DNA of 64,000 nt, taken from assembly GCF_011395035.1 (NCBI RefSeq), contig NZ_CP024768.1, positions 3,323,865 through 3,387,864 on the forward strand, in the 5' to 3' direction. The notes beneath the pieces were generated by a model, which made no database searches, was not told the origin of the DNA, and saw only the letters and a list, made by a program, of their open reading frames with translations. The position numbers and the translations under genes are program-made. Numbering within the stretch: the first letter of the stretch is position 1; each line of letters opens with the position of its first letter. The DNA is from Pantoea cypripedii. Lineage in GTDB: Bacteria > Pseudomonadota > Gammaproteobacteria > Enterobacterales > Enterobacteriaceae. Shown here piece by piece: positions 16,756 to 24,963 of the stretch.

Positions 16756-17271
16756 CTAGATATGCAGTTCCTGCAGCTTTTCTTTTGGCAGCTTCAAATC
16801 TTCGTTGTAGTTAACGCCGATCTCGCTTGCCAGCACGTTGCGCGCAATCTGCTGCGCTTCATCCAACGAGTGCAGTTTGTAGCTACCACATTGATACTCG
16901 TTCAATTCCGGGATCTGGTTCTGTTCTTTCACTTTCAGAACGTCTTCCATCGCCCCTTTCCACGCTTTTGCCACACGCTGCTCATCCGGCGTGCCAATCA
17001 GGCTCATATAAAAACCGGTACGGCAGCCCATCGGCGAAATATCGACGATTTCAACGCCTTCACCATTCAGGTGGTTACGCATAAATCCTGCGAAGAGGTG
17101 CTCCAGCGTGTGGATGCCGCGCTCGGTCAGGATTTCTTTGTTCGGCCGGCAGAAACGCAGGTCAAAAACGGTGATGGTATCGCCATGAGGAGTTTTCATG
17201 GTTTTTGCTACGCGTACTGCGGGCGCCGCCATGATGGTGTGGTCTACAGTAAAACTATCCAGCAGTGGCAT
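16756..17271 (-). CDS. luxS: S-ribosylhomocysteine lyase LuxS
   Basis: Cleaves S-ribosylhomocysteine to homocysteine and DPD, the precursor of autoinducer-2, as part of the activated methyl cycle. The 171-residue protein keeps the metal ligands of HTLEH (His54, His58), the later Cys in EYQCGSY, and the catalytic Cys83 in GCRTGFY. The frame is open far upstream, but ATG 17271 sits behind a strong AGGAGGT site and gives the family start MPLLDSF. Its leader region overlaps the promoter of the opposite-strand small RNA gene micA. Confidence 0.97.
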   Translation of the reverse strand: MPLLDSFTVDHTIMAAPAVRVAKTMKTPHGDTITVFDLRFCRPNKEILTERGIHTLEHLFAGFMRNHLNGEGVEIVDISPMGCRTGFYMSLIGTPDEQRVAKAWKGAMEDVLKVKEQNQIPELNEYQCGSYKLHSLDEAQQIARNVLASEIGVNYNEDLKLPKEKLQELHI

Positions 17272-17309
17272 ATTGTCACCTCCTGTTTTGAGAATTTTTT
17301 TTAAAACGA

Positions 17310-17339
17310 TGAAACTTTTCTGTTCGCCCAACGTCTGAA
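17310..17339 (+). promoter_or_regulatory. Sigma-E promoter of micA
   Basis: TGAAACTT at 17310-17317 and GTCTGAA at 17333-17339 fit the RpoE consensus (GGAACTT, about 16 bp, TCTGA/TCNAA). The expected start 6 nt later is 17345, exactly the 5' end of the MicA-like sequence. Sigma-E control of micA is known in E. coli and Salmonella. Confidence 0.82.
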
Positions 17340-17344
17340 TATAT

Positions 17345-17416
17345 GAAAGACGCGCATTTGTTATCATCATCCCTGACAACAGAGATGTTAATTCGGCCAC
17401 AGTGATGTGGCCTTTT
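17345..17416 (+). ncRNA. micA: Small regulatory RNA MicA
   Basis: A 72-nt sequence begins GAAAGACGCGCATTTGTTAT and continues with the E. coli MicA 5' region almost unchanged, in the same luxS-gshA intergenic place. It has an internal stem (CATCCCTG/CAGAGATG) and ends in a terminator stem GGCCACA-GTGA-TGTGGCC followed by TTTTCTTTTT. MicA is an Hfq-dependent sRNA that represses ompA and other envelope mRNAs under envelope stress. The unchanged 5' end, which holds the ompA seed, suggests the same targets. Length and ends are taken from E. coli MicA. Confidence 0.92.
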
Positions 17417-17422
17417 CTTTTT

Positions 17423-18985
17423 CTACCCTTCCCGGCTGGCGAGGTAGCTGGCAAAATCCAGCGTATCGCTCTGTTCCAGTTTCTCTTGCGCGAGCACTGA
17501 ATCCTGCGCCTGGCGAGTAAAGTCATCCTCACTCAGAACCTGTAACGGCTCTTCGCATAACAAATGACGATATTGTTCAGCCAACGCCACTCCGGTCCCG
17601 GTCAAACCATTTTCCTTCATTGCATGAAGGATACGCGCCGAATAGGTTAGCTCAGGATCGTCAAACGATGCCACCAGTTGATCGCAAACCTGTTGATATT
17701 GCGTGCTGCCATGATTGCTGTCGAGCACTTCGGCCACGCGACTCAAATCAGCAAACAGGGCCTTACCCACCTCGACCAGCGTATGCTGTGCTTCACTGCA
17801 ACCCACGGCAATCATCTGTCCCGGCTTACGGCCTTCCAGCACCACACGATTCCAGTTTTTACGGCTGCAGAGCAATTCATCAGCGCTCATTTCTGGCGCA
17901 TCAGCCAGAGTACACCAAATCAGGAACAAATCGAGGAAGCGTACCTGGGTAGCATCAACGCCAATTGCCGAGAACGGGTTAATATCCAGCGAGCGGACTT
18001 CAATATATTCAATGCCACCACGTTGCAGCGCATCGGAAGGGGCTTCGCCGGAGCGCGTTACCCGCTTCGGTCGAATCGGCGCATACAACTCGTTCTCGAT
18101 TTGTAGCACATTGGTATTCAGCTGCAGCCAGTTACCATCGGCATCTTTCGTTCCCATGGCAGCATACTCTTCCGATGGCGTTTTGATGGCTGCTTTGAGC
18201 GCCGCCACATAACCATCCAGCGAGTTAAAGGTGATACCCAACCCACTTTGCGATTTATTGGTATATCCAAGATCGCTCAGGCGCAGTGAAGTGGCATACG
18301 GCAGCCACAGGGTGCCTTGTTCGTTCGTTTCAAACGGCAGATTGGTTTCTCGGCCTTGCAGGAAGCTCGAACAAATTGCTGGTGAGGCACCAAACAGATA
18401 GGGGATGACCCAGCCGAAGCGATAATAGTTACGAATCAGGCGCAAATAACCGGCGGAAATGGTCTCTTTACCACTTTCCGCATCTTTGACATCCGCCCAC
18501 TCCTGCCAGAACGACAATGGCAGAGAGAAGTTATAATGGATGCCTGAGATAGTCTGCATCAACGCGCCATAGCGATTTTTCAGCCCCTGGCGATACAACG
18601 TCTTCATTTTGCCAATGTTGGAACTGCCGTATTGCGCCAGCTCGATGTTATCAGCATCGTCAATAATGCACGGCATGCTAAAAGGCCACATGCGCTCCTG
18701 CCCCAGTTCACGAGCCACATGGCGGTGAATGTCGCGCAGGAAACTGAGCATGTGATCAATGTTCTGATCAACAGGCGTGATGAACTCCAGCAGTGTTTCG
18801 GCAAAATCGGTGGTAATCCAATCATGCTTCAGCGCTGACCCCAGAGACTCGGGGTGTCCGGTCGTTGCCAGGTGACCATCCGGGTTGACACGCAACGTTT
18901 CGCGTTCAATACCACGGCCGATACCCTTTAACGCGTCGGGATGCGCTTCCAACCAGGAAAGCGCTTTAGATACGTCCGGGATCAC
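17423..18985 (-). CDS. gshA: Glutamate-cysteine ligase GshA
   Basis: First enzyme of glutathione synthesis: joins glutamate and cysteine with ATP. The 520-residue protein (E. coli 518) aligns throughout, with GIERETLRVN near the start and the family signature around TISGIHYNFSLPLSFW. The frame is open to 19159, but GTG 18985 lies 5 nt after GGGAGG and gives the conserved start (V/M)IPDVSKALSWLE; E. coli also uses a non-ATG start (TTG). The ATG at 19027 has no ribosome site. The T-rich stretch after the stop belongs to micA on the other strand. Confidence 0.96.
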   Translation of the reverse strand: MIPDVSKALSWLEAHPDALKGIGRGIERETLRVNPDGHLATTGHPESLGSALKHDWITTDFAETLLEFITPVDQNIDHMLSFLRDIHRHVARELGQERMWPFSMPCIIDDADNIELAQYGSSNIGKMKTLYRQGLKNRYGALMQTISGIHYNFSLPLSFWQEWADVKDAESGKETISAGYLRLIRNYYRFGWVIPYLFGASPAICSSFLQGRETNLPFETNEQGTLWLPYATSLRLSDLGYTNKSQSGLGITFNSLDGYVAALKAAIKTPSEEYAAMGTKDADGNWLQLNTNVLQIENELYAPIRPKRVTRSGEAPSDALQRGGIEYIEVRSLDINPFSAIGVDATQVRFLDLFLIWCTLADAPEMSADELLCSRKNWNRVVLEGRKPGQMIAVGCSEAQHTLVEVGKALFADLSRVAEVLDSNHGSTQYQQVCDQLVASFDDPELTYSARILHAMKENGLTGTGVALAEQYRHLLCEEPLQVLSEDDFTRQAQDSVLAQEKLEQSDTLDFASYLASREG

Positions 18986-19058
18986 ATTAACCTCCCGCTG
19001 TGCGAATAATTTATTTTTGTTCAGCATAATGTTAACCGTAGCCTCGAATCTGTGCGAA

Positions 19059-19487
19059 TCAATGCCACCATTGCAAACCTTGTAAGGTGACCATCGCGAT
19101 AACGATGTAACGCAGCGTTTTACCGATGGCGAGAAACAGCAACGCCGGGAGCCAGGCAACGCGCAACCAGCCTGCGAACACGCAAAGCAGATCGCCCACC
19201 ACTGGCAGCCAGCTAAACAACAACGCTGCAGGTCCCAACCGGTGTAACCACGTCATTGCTGTGTTATGCCATCGCCCCTGCCCTTTTGGCGGCATCAGAC
19301 GACCAAGAAGAATGTTAGTCAGGCCGCCCAGCGTGTTTCCCACTGATGCAGCCAATAGTAACCCAAAGACCGATCCCTTTTGGGCGATCAACAGGGCTAC
19401 CAGCACCGCCTCTGAGCTTCCCGGAAGGAGGGTGGCACTCAGAAAGCTACTGCTGAATAACGAGCCATAGGTCAGGAATTCATTCAC
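19059..19487 (-). CDS. yqaA: DedA/VTT-domain inner membrane protein YqaA
   Basis: Small inner membrane protein (142 aa) of the VTT/DedA superfamily, with three to four hydrophobic segments and the re-entrant-type motif LLPGSSEAVLVALL near the N-terminus. Family members are linked to lipid-carrier transport across membranes; the role of YqaA itself is not established. Its ATG overlaps the yqaB stop by 4 nt, so the two are translationally coupled, and gshA follows 73 bp downstream as in E. coli. Confidence 0.92.
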   Translation of the reverse strand: MNEFLTYGSLFSSSFLSATLLPGSSEAVLVALLIAQKGSVFGLLLAASVGNTLGGLTNILLGRLMPPKGQGRWHNTAMTWLHRLGPAALLFSWLPVVGDLLCVFAGWLRVAWLPALLFLAIGKTLRYIVIAMVTLQGLQWWH

Positions 19488-20050
19488 AGTAAACGGACAT
19501 CAACCACATCCATGCCTGCTGCTTTTGCTGCCTGTACGCCAAAGTCAGCATCCTCAAATACCACACAGCGCGTGGGCGCAACGCCCATCAATTCTGCACA
19601 GCGTAAAAAGGTATCAGGTTGCGGTTTATGGCGCTGTACGTCATCAGCGCCGACGACGGCGGTAAAAAGATGATAAACACCTAATTGTTTGAGCAGGGCT
19701 TCAGCCAGGCTGTGTTCACTGCCTGTGCCAACCGCCATCGGACGACGTCCGTGATAAGCCTTTACCACTTCCATCAGCGGCAAAGGACGCACGCTATCCA
19801 GCAGCATTGCTTTAAAGGCCACGGTCTTTTCCGCCGCCAGCAAATGGGGATCGTGCGTAGCTTTGTTTTGCTCAATGATAAATTGCGCCAGCTGCCAGGT
19901 GGGCGCACCGTTAAAGCTCACCATTTTTTCCTCATCCATGGTGAAACCATAGCGGCTCAGAACCTGATGCCAGGCTTTTCGATGTGTCGGCTCAGAATCA
20001 AGAATGGTGCCGTCCATATCGAAAATCAGGGCGTCATATTGGTCGTACAT
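19484..20050 (-). CDS. yqaB: HAD-family sugar phosphatase YqaB
   Basis: Haloacid dehalogenase-type phosphatase of 188 residues, the E. coli YqaB length; that enzyme dephosphorylates fructose 1-phosphate and 6-phosphogluconate. HAD motif I is DMDGTILDSEP near residue 11, motif II the T in VGTGS, motif III the K in RHKPQPD, and motif IV FEDADFG. ATG 20050 is preferred over GTG 20056 because the GGAG site lies 5 nt before the ATG and overlaps the GTG. It is the first gene of yqaB-yqaA. Confidence 0.93.
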   Translation of the reverse strand: MYDQYDALIFDMDGTILDSEPTHRKAWHQVLSRYGFTMDEEKMVSFNGAPTWQLAQFIIEQNKATHDPHLLAAEKTVAFKAMLLDSVRPLPLMEVVKAYHGRRPMAVGTGSEHSLAEALLKQLGVYHLFTAVVGADDVQRHKPQPDTFLRCAELMGVAPTRCVVFEDADFGVQAAKAAGMDVVDVRLL

Positions 20051-20245
20051 TGTCACTCCGGACCTCCAGCAATCGAGCCATTACTTTAACGTAATGCGTT
20101 CAGGTTGTCGCCAGGCGCGCTTAACAGCAAATGCTTTGAAAGCATTAGTAATTTTGGTTTTAAGAAAAAGGTGAGGAAGTGGTGCCGGAGATAAATGACG
20201 GTTAAAACAGGGCTTTTTACAGTGGAGAGATAAATCCGGGGGATA

Positions 20246-20322
20246 TGGTGCATCCAGGAGGATTCGAACCTCCGACCGCTCGGTTCGTAGCCGAGTACTC
20301 TATCCAGCTGAGCTATGGATGC
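20246..20322 (-). tRNA. tRNA-Arg(ACG), copy 4 in transcription order
   Basis: 77 nt with encoded CCA. The cloverleaf is complete: acceptor GCATCCA/TGGATGC, anticodon loop CTACGAA (anticodon ACG, read as inosine after TadA modification) and T-loop TTCGAAT. The sequence is identical to the three other copies upstream. Confidence 0.97.
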
Positions 20323-20380
20323 ATTGGGAAACTTTCTGGCGATGGGTAAACAAAAACAATCTGGTGATGAGGGCAAAGAA

Positions 20381-20457
20381 TGGTGCATCCAGGAGGATTC
20401 GAACCTCCGACCGCTCGGTTCGTAGCCGAGTACTCTATCCAGCTGAGCTATGGATGC
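20381..20457 (-). tRNA. tRNA-Arg(ACG), copy 3 in transcription order
   Basis: 77 nt with encoded CCA, anticodon ACG, identical to its neighbours. It is separated from the next copy by a 58-nt spacer of unrelated A-rich sequence. Confidence 0.97.
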
Positions 20458-20515
20458 ATTGAGATATTTTCTTACGATGGACTAACTGAAATCAACCTGG
20501 GAGTGATACAAAGAA

Positions 20516-20592
20516 TGGTGCATCCAGGAGGATTCGAACCTCCGACCGCTCGGTTCGTAGCCGAGTACTCTATCCAGCTGAGCTATGGATGC
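20516..20592 (-). tRNA. tRNA-Arg(ACG), copy 2 in transcription order
   Basis: 77 nt with encoded CCA, anticodon ACG, identical to the other copies. Spacers on both sides are 58 and 87 nt. Confidence 0.97.
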
Positions 20593-20679
20593 ATTTCTGA
20601 AAATTCTTGTACAACGCAGGGTGCTAACAACTCACCATGAAAGGAACTGCTCGTTCACTCTTTACGACATCTTTTTCGA

Positions 20680-20756
20680 TGGTGCATCCAGGAGGATTCG
20701 AACCTCCGACCGCTCGGTTCGTAGCCGAGTACTCTATCCAGCTGAGCTATGGATGC
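20680..20756 (-). tRNA. tRNA-Arg(ACG), copy 1 in transcription order
   Basis: 77 nt with encoded CCA, anticodon ACG. It lies 9 nt after the tRNA-Ser gene, so the two are processed from one transcript. These genes correspond in place to E. coli argV-argY-argZ-argQ between serV and yqaB. Confidence 0.97.
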
Positions 20757-20765
20757 ATCGAAAAA

Positions 20766-20858
20766 TGGCGGTGAGGCGGGGATTCGAACCCCGGATGCAG
20801 CTTTTGACCGCATACTCCCTTAGCAGGGGAGCGCCTTCAGCCTCTCGGCCACCTCACC
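20766..20858 (-). tRNA. serV: tRNA-Ser(GCT)
   Basis: 93-nt class II tRNA with a long variable arm and encoded CCA. The anticodon GCT sits in CTGCTAA and reads AGC and AGU codons. It is the first gene of the serine-arginine tRNA operon, in the place of E. coli serV next to csrA. Confidence 0.97.
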
Positions 20859-20922
20859 TTACGCTTTCTTTCGAACTGTGCTTCTGAACTTTGTTTCCGC
20901 TCATCGGCACTGCGTGGCGCAC

Positions 20923-20950
20923 ATATTACTTTCCCGCATTTATAAGTCAA
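20923..20950 (-). promoter_or_regulatory. Promoter of the tRNA-Ser/tRNA-Arg operon
   Basis: On the minus strand TTGACT (20945-20950) and TAATAT (20923-20928) are separated by 16 bp. The GC-rich discriminator GTGCGCCACGC follows, as in stable-RNA promoters under stringent control. It lies about 65 nt before the tRNA-Ser gene. Confidence 0.82.
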
Positions 20951-21110
20951 ACAATTTTTCCCACTACAAGTTCATTTGCACAAATGACAGACAATCCGCA
21001 CATTTTGCCGACAAAAAGAGTGATTAATCAACAGTAAAAGAGGGATGCAGCTAACAAAATGAGAAAGAAGAAAATGGGAAGGAAAGACGTTTTGGGCAGG
21101 ATAAACCGGT

Positions 21111-21136
21111 AGCGCCTCGCAGCGAGGCGAGGCGCT
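21111..21136 (-). terminator. Hairpin downstream of csrA
   Basis: AGCGCCTCGC pairs with GCGAGGCGCT (10 bp, 6-nt loop) eight bases after the csrA stop. The stem is strong, but the sequence after it on the minus strand (ACCGGTTTATCC) has no proper T-run, so it may be an inefficient terminator or a 3'-end stabiliser. Confidence 0.45.
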
Positions 21137-21143
21137 GAATCCG

Positions 21144-21329
21144 TTAGTAACTCGTAGGCTGAGCTTTTTCTGCCTGAATGCGCTGATAGATCTCTTCGCG
21201 ATGCACCGAAACTTCTTTAGGTGCATTGACGCCAATACGGACCTGGTTACCTTTAACTCCCAGCACCGTTACAGTCACCTCATCGCCAATCATGAGGGTT
21301 TCACCAACTCGACGAGTTAGAATAAGCAT
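21144..21329 (-). CDS. csrA: Carbon storage regulator CsrA
   Basis: Dimeric RNA-binding protein that recognises GGA motifs and controls translation and stability of mRNAs for glycogen, motility, biofilm and stationary-phase functions. The 61 residues are nearly identical to E. coli CsrA, with the binding strands LILTRRVGETL and the HREEI segment. AAGGAG precedes the ATG. The BarA sensor kinase, whose pathway makes the CsrB/CsrC antagonists in relatives, is encoded 38 kb away in this window; those RNAs are not seen here. Confidence 0.98.
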   Translation of the reverse strand: MLILTRRVGETLMIGDEVTVTVLGVKGNQVRIGVNAPKEVSVHREEIYQRIQAEKAQPTSY

Positions 21330-21579
21330 TCTTTGCTCCTTGAAAGATTAAAAGAGTCGGGCCTGTTCGGGTTCCCGGCCATATCCATCATATAACGCTG
21401 AACAATGTCTATGACAAATACACCATTGTGGTTTGCCACGCCAATACATTCTGCTGATAGTTAGTTTAGCCGAAATACACTGCCTCAACCTGACTTTGTC
21501 ATTACCTGGTGCACATCGCGTTAAAAAGCGCCGGAACATTCCGTTCCTGGCGCTCTCCGCGATGCTTAGTTTTATTTCG

Positions 21580-24207
21580 TTACAGTCGATTGCTAACCCA
21601 GTCCTGCACACCCGCCAGCGCGCCAGCCAGTGCCTGTGGATTCGTACCACCAGCCTGAGCCATATCCGGGCGTCCACCGCCTTTACCACCAACCTGAGCC
21701 GCCAGTTCACCAACCAGCTCGCCCGCTTTCACACGATCGGTCAGATCTTTGGTGACACCCGCGATCAGTGACACCTTACCTTCTGCTACGGTCGCCAGCA
21801 CGATAATGGCGGAACCAAGCTGATTTTTCAGGTCGTCCATCATGGTACGCAGCATCTTAGGTTCTACATTGCTAAGCTCGCTCACCAGCAGTTTAGTCCC
21901 TTTAACATCTACGGCTTTGCTGCTGAGTGAAGCACTTTCCTGTGCCGCCTGCTGATCACGCAGTTGCTGCAATTCTTTTTCCAGTGCACGGACGTGATCT
22001 ACCAGCCCGCGAACTTTCTCATTCAGGTTGCTGCTGTTGGCTTTCACCAGGTGCGCGATATCCTGCAACTGGTGGCTTTGTGCATTAACCTGCGCCAGAG
22101 CGCCTTCGCCAGTGACGGCTTCGATACGACGCACGCCAGCAGCAGTACCCGATTCAGATAAAATACGGAACAGACCAATATCACCCGTGCGCGCGGCATG
22201 CGTACCACCACACAGCTCGGTTGAGAAATCCCCCATGCTCAGCACGCGAACACGTTGATCGTATTTCTCGCCAAACAGCGCCATAGCCCCCTTCGCTTTA
22301 GCAGCCTCAAGGTCCATGATATTGGTTTCAACGGCCAGGTTACGACGGATTTGCGCGTTGACGATATCCTCAACCTGGCGGATTTCCTGCGGCTTCATCG
22401 CTTCAAAATGAGAGAAATCGAAACGCAGGTATTTATCATTTACCAGCGAACCTTTCTGCGCCACATGCTCACCTAAAACCTGGCGCAACGCTGCATGCAA
22501 CAGGTGGGTCGCTGAATGGTTCAGACGGATACGGGCGCGGCGTTCTTCATCAACCTGAGCACTCAGGCGATCGCCGACGCGCAGCTGGCCGGTAGTCAGC
22601 TTACCGATATGACCAATGGCCTGACTATACTTCTGTGTGTCCTGCACGCTAAATTCAGCATTATTCCCAGCCAGTACGCCGGTATCACCTACCTGGCCAC
22701 CAGACTCGCCATAGAATGGGGTCTCATCAAGCACCACCACCGCCTCCTGGCCTGCGCTCACCTGCTCAACCGCTTGCCCATCGACAAAAAGCGCCTGTAC
22801 GGTCGAGGTCAGTGCCAGCTGGTCATAACCTTTAAACGTTGATGCAGAATCGATGCGAATCACGTTGTTGTAATCCGCACCAAATCCACTGGCTTCACGT
22901 GCACGCTGGCGCTGCTGCTCCATCGCCACTTCAAATCCAGCTTCGTCGATCTTCAGATTGCGCTCACGGCACACATCCGCCGTCAGGTCTACCGGGAAGC
23001 CAAAAGTATCATAGAGACGGAAGACGGTTTCGCCATCCAGAGTATCGCCTTGCAGCTTCGCCAGCTCTTCATCCAGCAGCGCCAGACCACGCTCCAGGGT
23101 TTTCGCAAACTGTTCTTCCTCCGCTTTCAGAACGTTCTCTACCTGGGCTTGCTGGCGTTGCAGGTCTTCACCCGCCGAACCCATCACCTCAATCAGAGGC
23201 GCAACCAGCTTATAGAAGAAGGCATCTTTCGCGCCAAGCATGTTGCCATGACGGACCGCACGACGAATGATACGACGCAGCACATAGCCACGGTTTTCGT
23301 TCGAAGGGATTACGCCATCAGCAACCAGGAAAGCACAGGAACGGATATGGTCGGCAATCACACGCAATGATTTGTTGCTGAGATCAGTGGCACCCGTCAC
23401 TTCAGCCACAGACTTAATCAGTTTGGCGAAAAGATCGATTTCGTAGTTGGAGTTAACGTGTTGCAGAACCGCAGCAATTCGCTCCAGCCCCATACCAGTA
23501 TCCACCGAAGGTTTCGGTAATGGCTGCATGGTACCGTCAGCCTGACGGTTGAACTGCATGAATACGATATTCCAGATTTCAATATAACGGTCGCCATCTT
23601 CTTCCGGGCTGCCCGGCGGGCCACCCCAGATGTGATCGCCATGATCGAAGAAGATCTCGCTGCACGGACCACACGGGCCGGTATCACCCATCTGCCAGAA
23701 GTTGTCTGACGCGTAAGCGCTGCCTTTATTGTCCCCAATACGAATGATACGTTCGTGCGGAATACCAATATCTTTAGCCCAGATGTCATAGGCTTCATCG
23801 TCAGTTTCATAGACGGTCACCCAAAGGCGTTCTTTTGGCAGCTTAAACCACTGCTCGCCCGTCAGCAGTTCCCAGGCATAGGCAATCGCGTCTTTTTTGA
23901 AATAGTCGCCAAAACTAAAGTTGCCCAACATTTCAAAGAAGGTGTGATGACGCGCGGTGTAACCCACGTTTTCGAGGTCATTGTGCTTACCGCCAGCACG
24001 CACGCAACGCTGCGCCGTGGTCGCACGTGAGTAATCGCGCTTATCCTGACCGAGGAAAACGTCTTTAAACTGGTTCATCCCGGCGTTGGTAAACAGCAGC
24101 GTCGGGTCGTTGTTCGGTACGAGGGAGCTGCTGGCTACAACCTGATGTCCCTTGCTATGAAAAAAGTCGAGAAACGCTTGACGGATCTCAGCAGTGCTCT
24201 TGCTCAT
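21580..24207 (-). CDS. alaS: Alanyl-tRNA synthetase
   Basis: Charges tRNA-Ala and edits mischarged Ser and Gly. The 875-residue protein has the class II catalytic core (about 1-300, with FLDFFHSKGH and the GGKHNDLENVG block), the tRNA recognition domain, the editing domain with zinc-site motifs NHSATHLLH and CGGTHAARTGDIG, and the C-terminal DHHA1 domain with its glycine-rich AQVGGKGGGRPDMAQAGG. Intact. The order recX-alaS-csrA is as in E. coli. Confidence 0.98.
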   Translation of the reverse strand: MSKSTAEIRQAFLDFFHSKGHQVVASSSLVPNNDPTLLFTNAGMNQFKDVFLGQDKRDYSRATTAQRCVRAGGKHNDLENVGYTARHHTFFEMLGNFSFGDYFKKDAIAYAWELLTGEQWFKLPKERLWVTVYETDDEAYDIWAKDIGIPHERIIRIGDNKGSAYASDNFWQMGDTGPCGPCSEIFFDHGDHIWGGPPGSPEEDGDRYIEIWNIVFMQFNRQADGTMQPLPKPSVDTGMGLERIAAVLQHVNSNYEIDLFAKLIKSVAEVTGATDLSNKSLRVIADHIRSCAFLVADGVIPSNENRGYVLRRIIRRAVRHGNMLGAKDAFFYKLVAPLIEVMGSAGEDLQRQQAQVENVLKAEEEQFAKTLERGLALLDEELAKLQGDTLDGETVFRLYDTFGFPVDLTADVCRERNLKIDEAGFEVAMEQQRQRAREASGFGADYNNVIRIDSASTFKGYDQLALTSTVQALFVDGQAVEQVSAGQEAVVVLDETPFYGESGGQVGDTGVLAGNNAEFSVQDTQKYSQAIGHIGKLTTGQLRVGDRLSAQVDEERRARIRLNHSATHLLHAALRQVLGEHVAQKGSLVNDKYLRFDFSHFEAMKPQEIRQVEDIVNAQIRRNLAVETNIMDLEAAKAKGAMALFGEKYDQRVRVLSMGDFSTELCGGTHAARTGDIGLFRILSESGTAAGVRRIEAVTGEGALAQVNAQSHQLQDIAHLVKANSSNLNEKVRGLVDHVRALEKELQQLRDQQAAQESASLSSKAVDVKGTKLLVSELSNVEPKMLRTMMDDLKNQLGSAIIVLATVAEGKVSLIAGVTKDLTDRVKAGELVGELAAQVGGKGGGRPDMAQAGGTNPQALAGALAGVQDWVSNRL

Positions 24208-24343
24208 AAATTTCCTGGAATCACGCTAACGAACGTTACCTCTCGTCTGGCAAGCCGCATGCGCCCGGCTCACCGCTGACTGAGGAACAAAAAGTGGGAA
24301 TAAGATAAATTTTCTTCAGTGGGAAGTAAAATCCCATTGCCTT

Positions 24344-24856
24344 TCAGTCGTCAAAATTTCTGAAAATTGCCTGAATATCTTCCATCAGAAAGCCTTTTGT
24401 CATCAGAAAGCGCTGGACTTTGCTTTTCCCGGCCCAGTCTTGCGGCAGCGGATCGCCAAACTTACGTTTCGCCAGCCCGGCAGCACACTCGACCCAGTTG
24501 ACCTCGGTATCAAACAACGCCTGGTCAATTTCATCACGCACAATGCCTTTTTGTTGCAGCTCGATGCGAATACGTTGCGGGCCATACCCTCTGCGGCTGC
24601 GACTGATGATAAATCGTTCCGTAAAACGCTGATCGTTTAACCAACCATTCTGCTGACACCAGTCGGCAACCTGCTCCAGCAGCTCTTCAGGAATGGGTTC
24701 GACAGTTTCCTGTTGCTGCATCCAGGCGGCCCGCTGGCTGGAAAGTTGTAGCTTGCGCTTCAGTTCTTCACGGCTATGGTCTCGCTGCGACAGGATGCGC
24801 ATAGCGCGATCCAGCAAACGAGAAAAAGTTGGCGCGGGTGTCGGAGATGATGACAT
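24344..24856 (-). CDS. recX: RecA regulator RecX
   Basis: Small helical-repeat protein that binds the RecA filament and blocks its extension and ATPase. The 170-residue protein shows the RecX repeats (SREELKRKL, NDQRFTERFI, GPQRIRIEL, RFLMTKGF). The start is set at ATG 24856 behind AGGTAAG; the open frame continues upstream toward the recA terminator and is not used. It probably receives a minor read-through transcript from recA, as in E. coli. Confidence 0.93.
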   Translation of the reverse strand: MSSSPTPAPTFSRLLDRAMRILSQRDHSREELKRKLQLSSQRAAWMQQQETVEPIPEELLEQVADWCQQNGWLNDQRFTERFIISRSRRGYGPQRIRIELQQKGIVRDEIDQALFDTEVNWVECAAGLAKRKFGDPLPQDWAGKSKVQRFLMTKGFLMEDIQAIFRNFDD

Positions 24857-24926
24857 ATGACTTACCTTTTTCAGACAGTAGCGCAGGGTAAAGCAAGAGA
24901 TTAAAGAGGGAAAGTGCTGGCGGGGG

Positions 24927-24957
24927 AAAAACAAAACGGGAGCAGAGCGCTCCCGTT
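24927..24957 (-). terminator. Rho-independent terminator of recA
   Basis: On the minus strand AACGGGAGC-GCTCT-GCTCCCGTT (9-bp stem) is followed by TTGTTTTTC, just after the recA stop and before recX. Confidence 0.92.
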
Positions 24958-24963
24958 GTGGTA

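Noticed and set aside
20246..20756. Four near-identical direct repeats with 57-87 nt spacers, resembling a CRISPR-like array.
   Set aside because: Each repeat is a complete 77-nt tRNA-Arg with CCA; the spacers are ordinary tRNA operon linkers.
21348..21713. Open frame of 121 codons in the csrA-alaS gap reaching into alaS.
   Set aside because: More than a third overlaps alaS in another frame; no start site, no recognisable domain, and the intergenic part is not coding-like.
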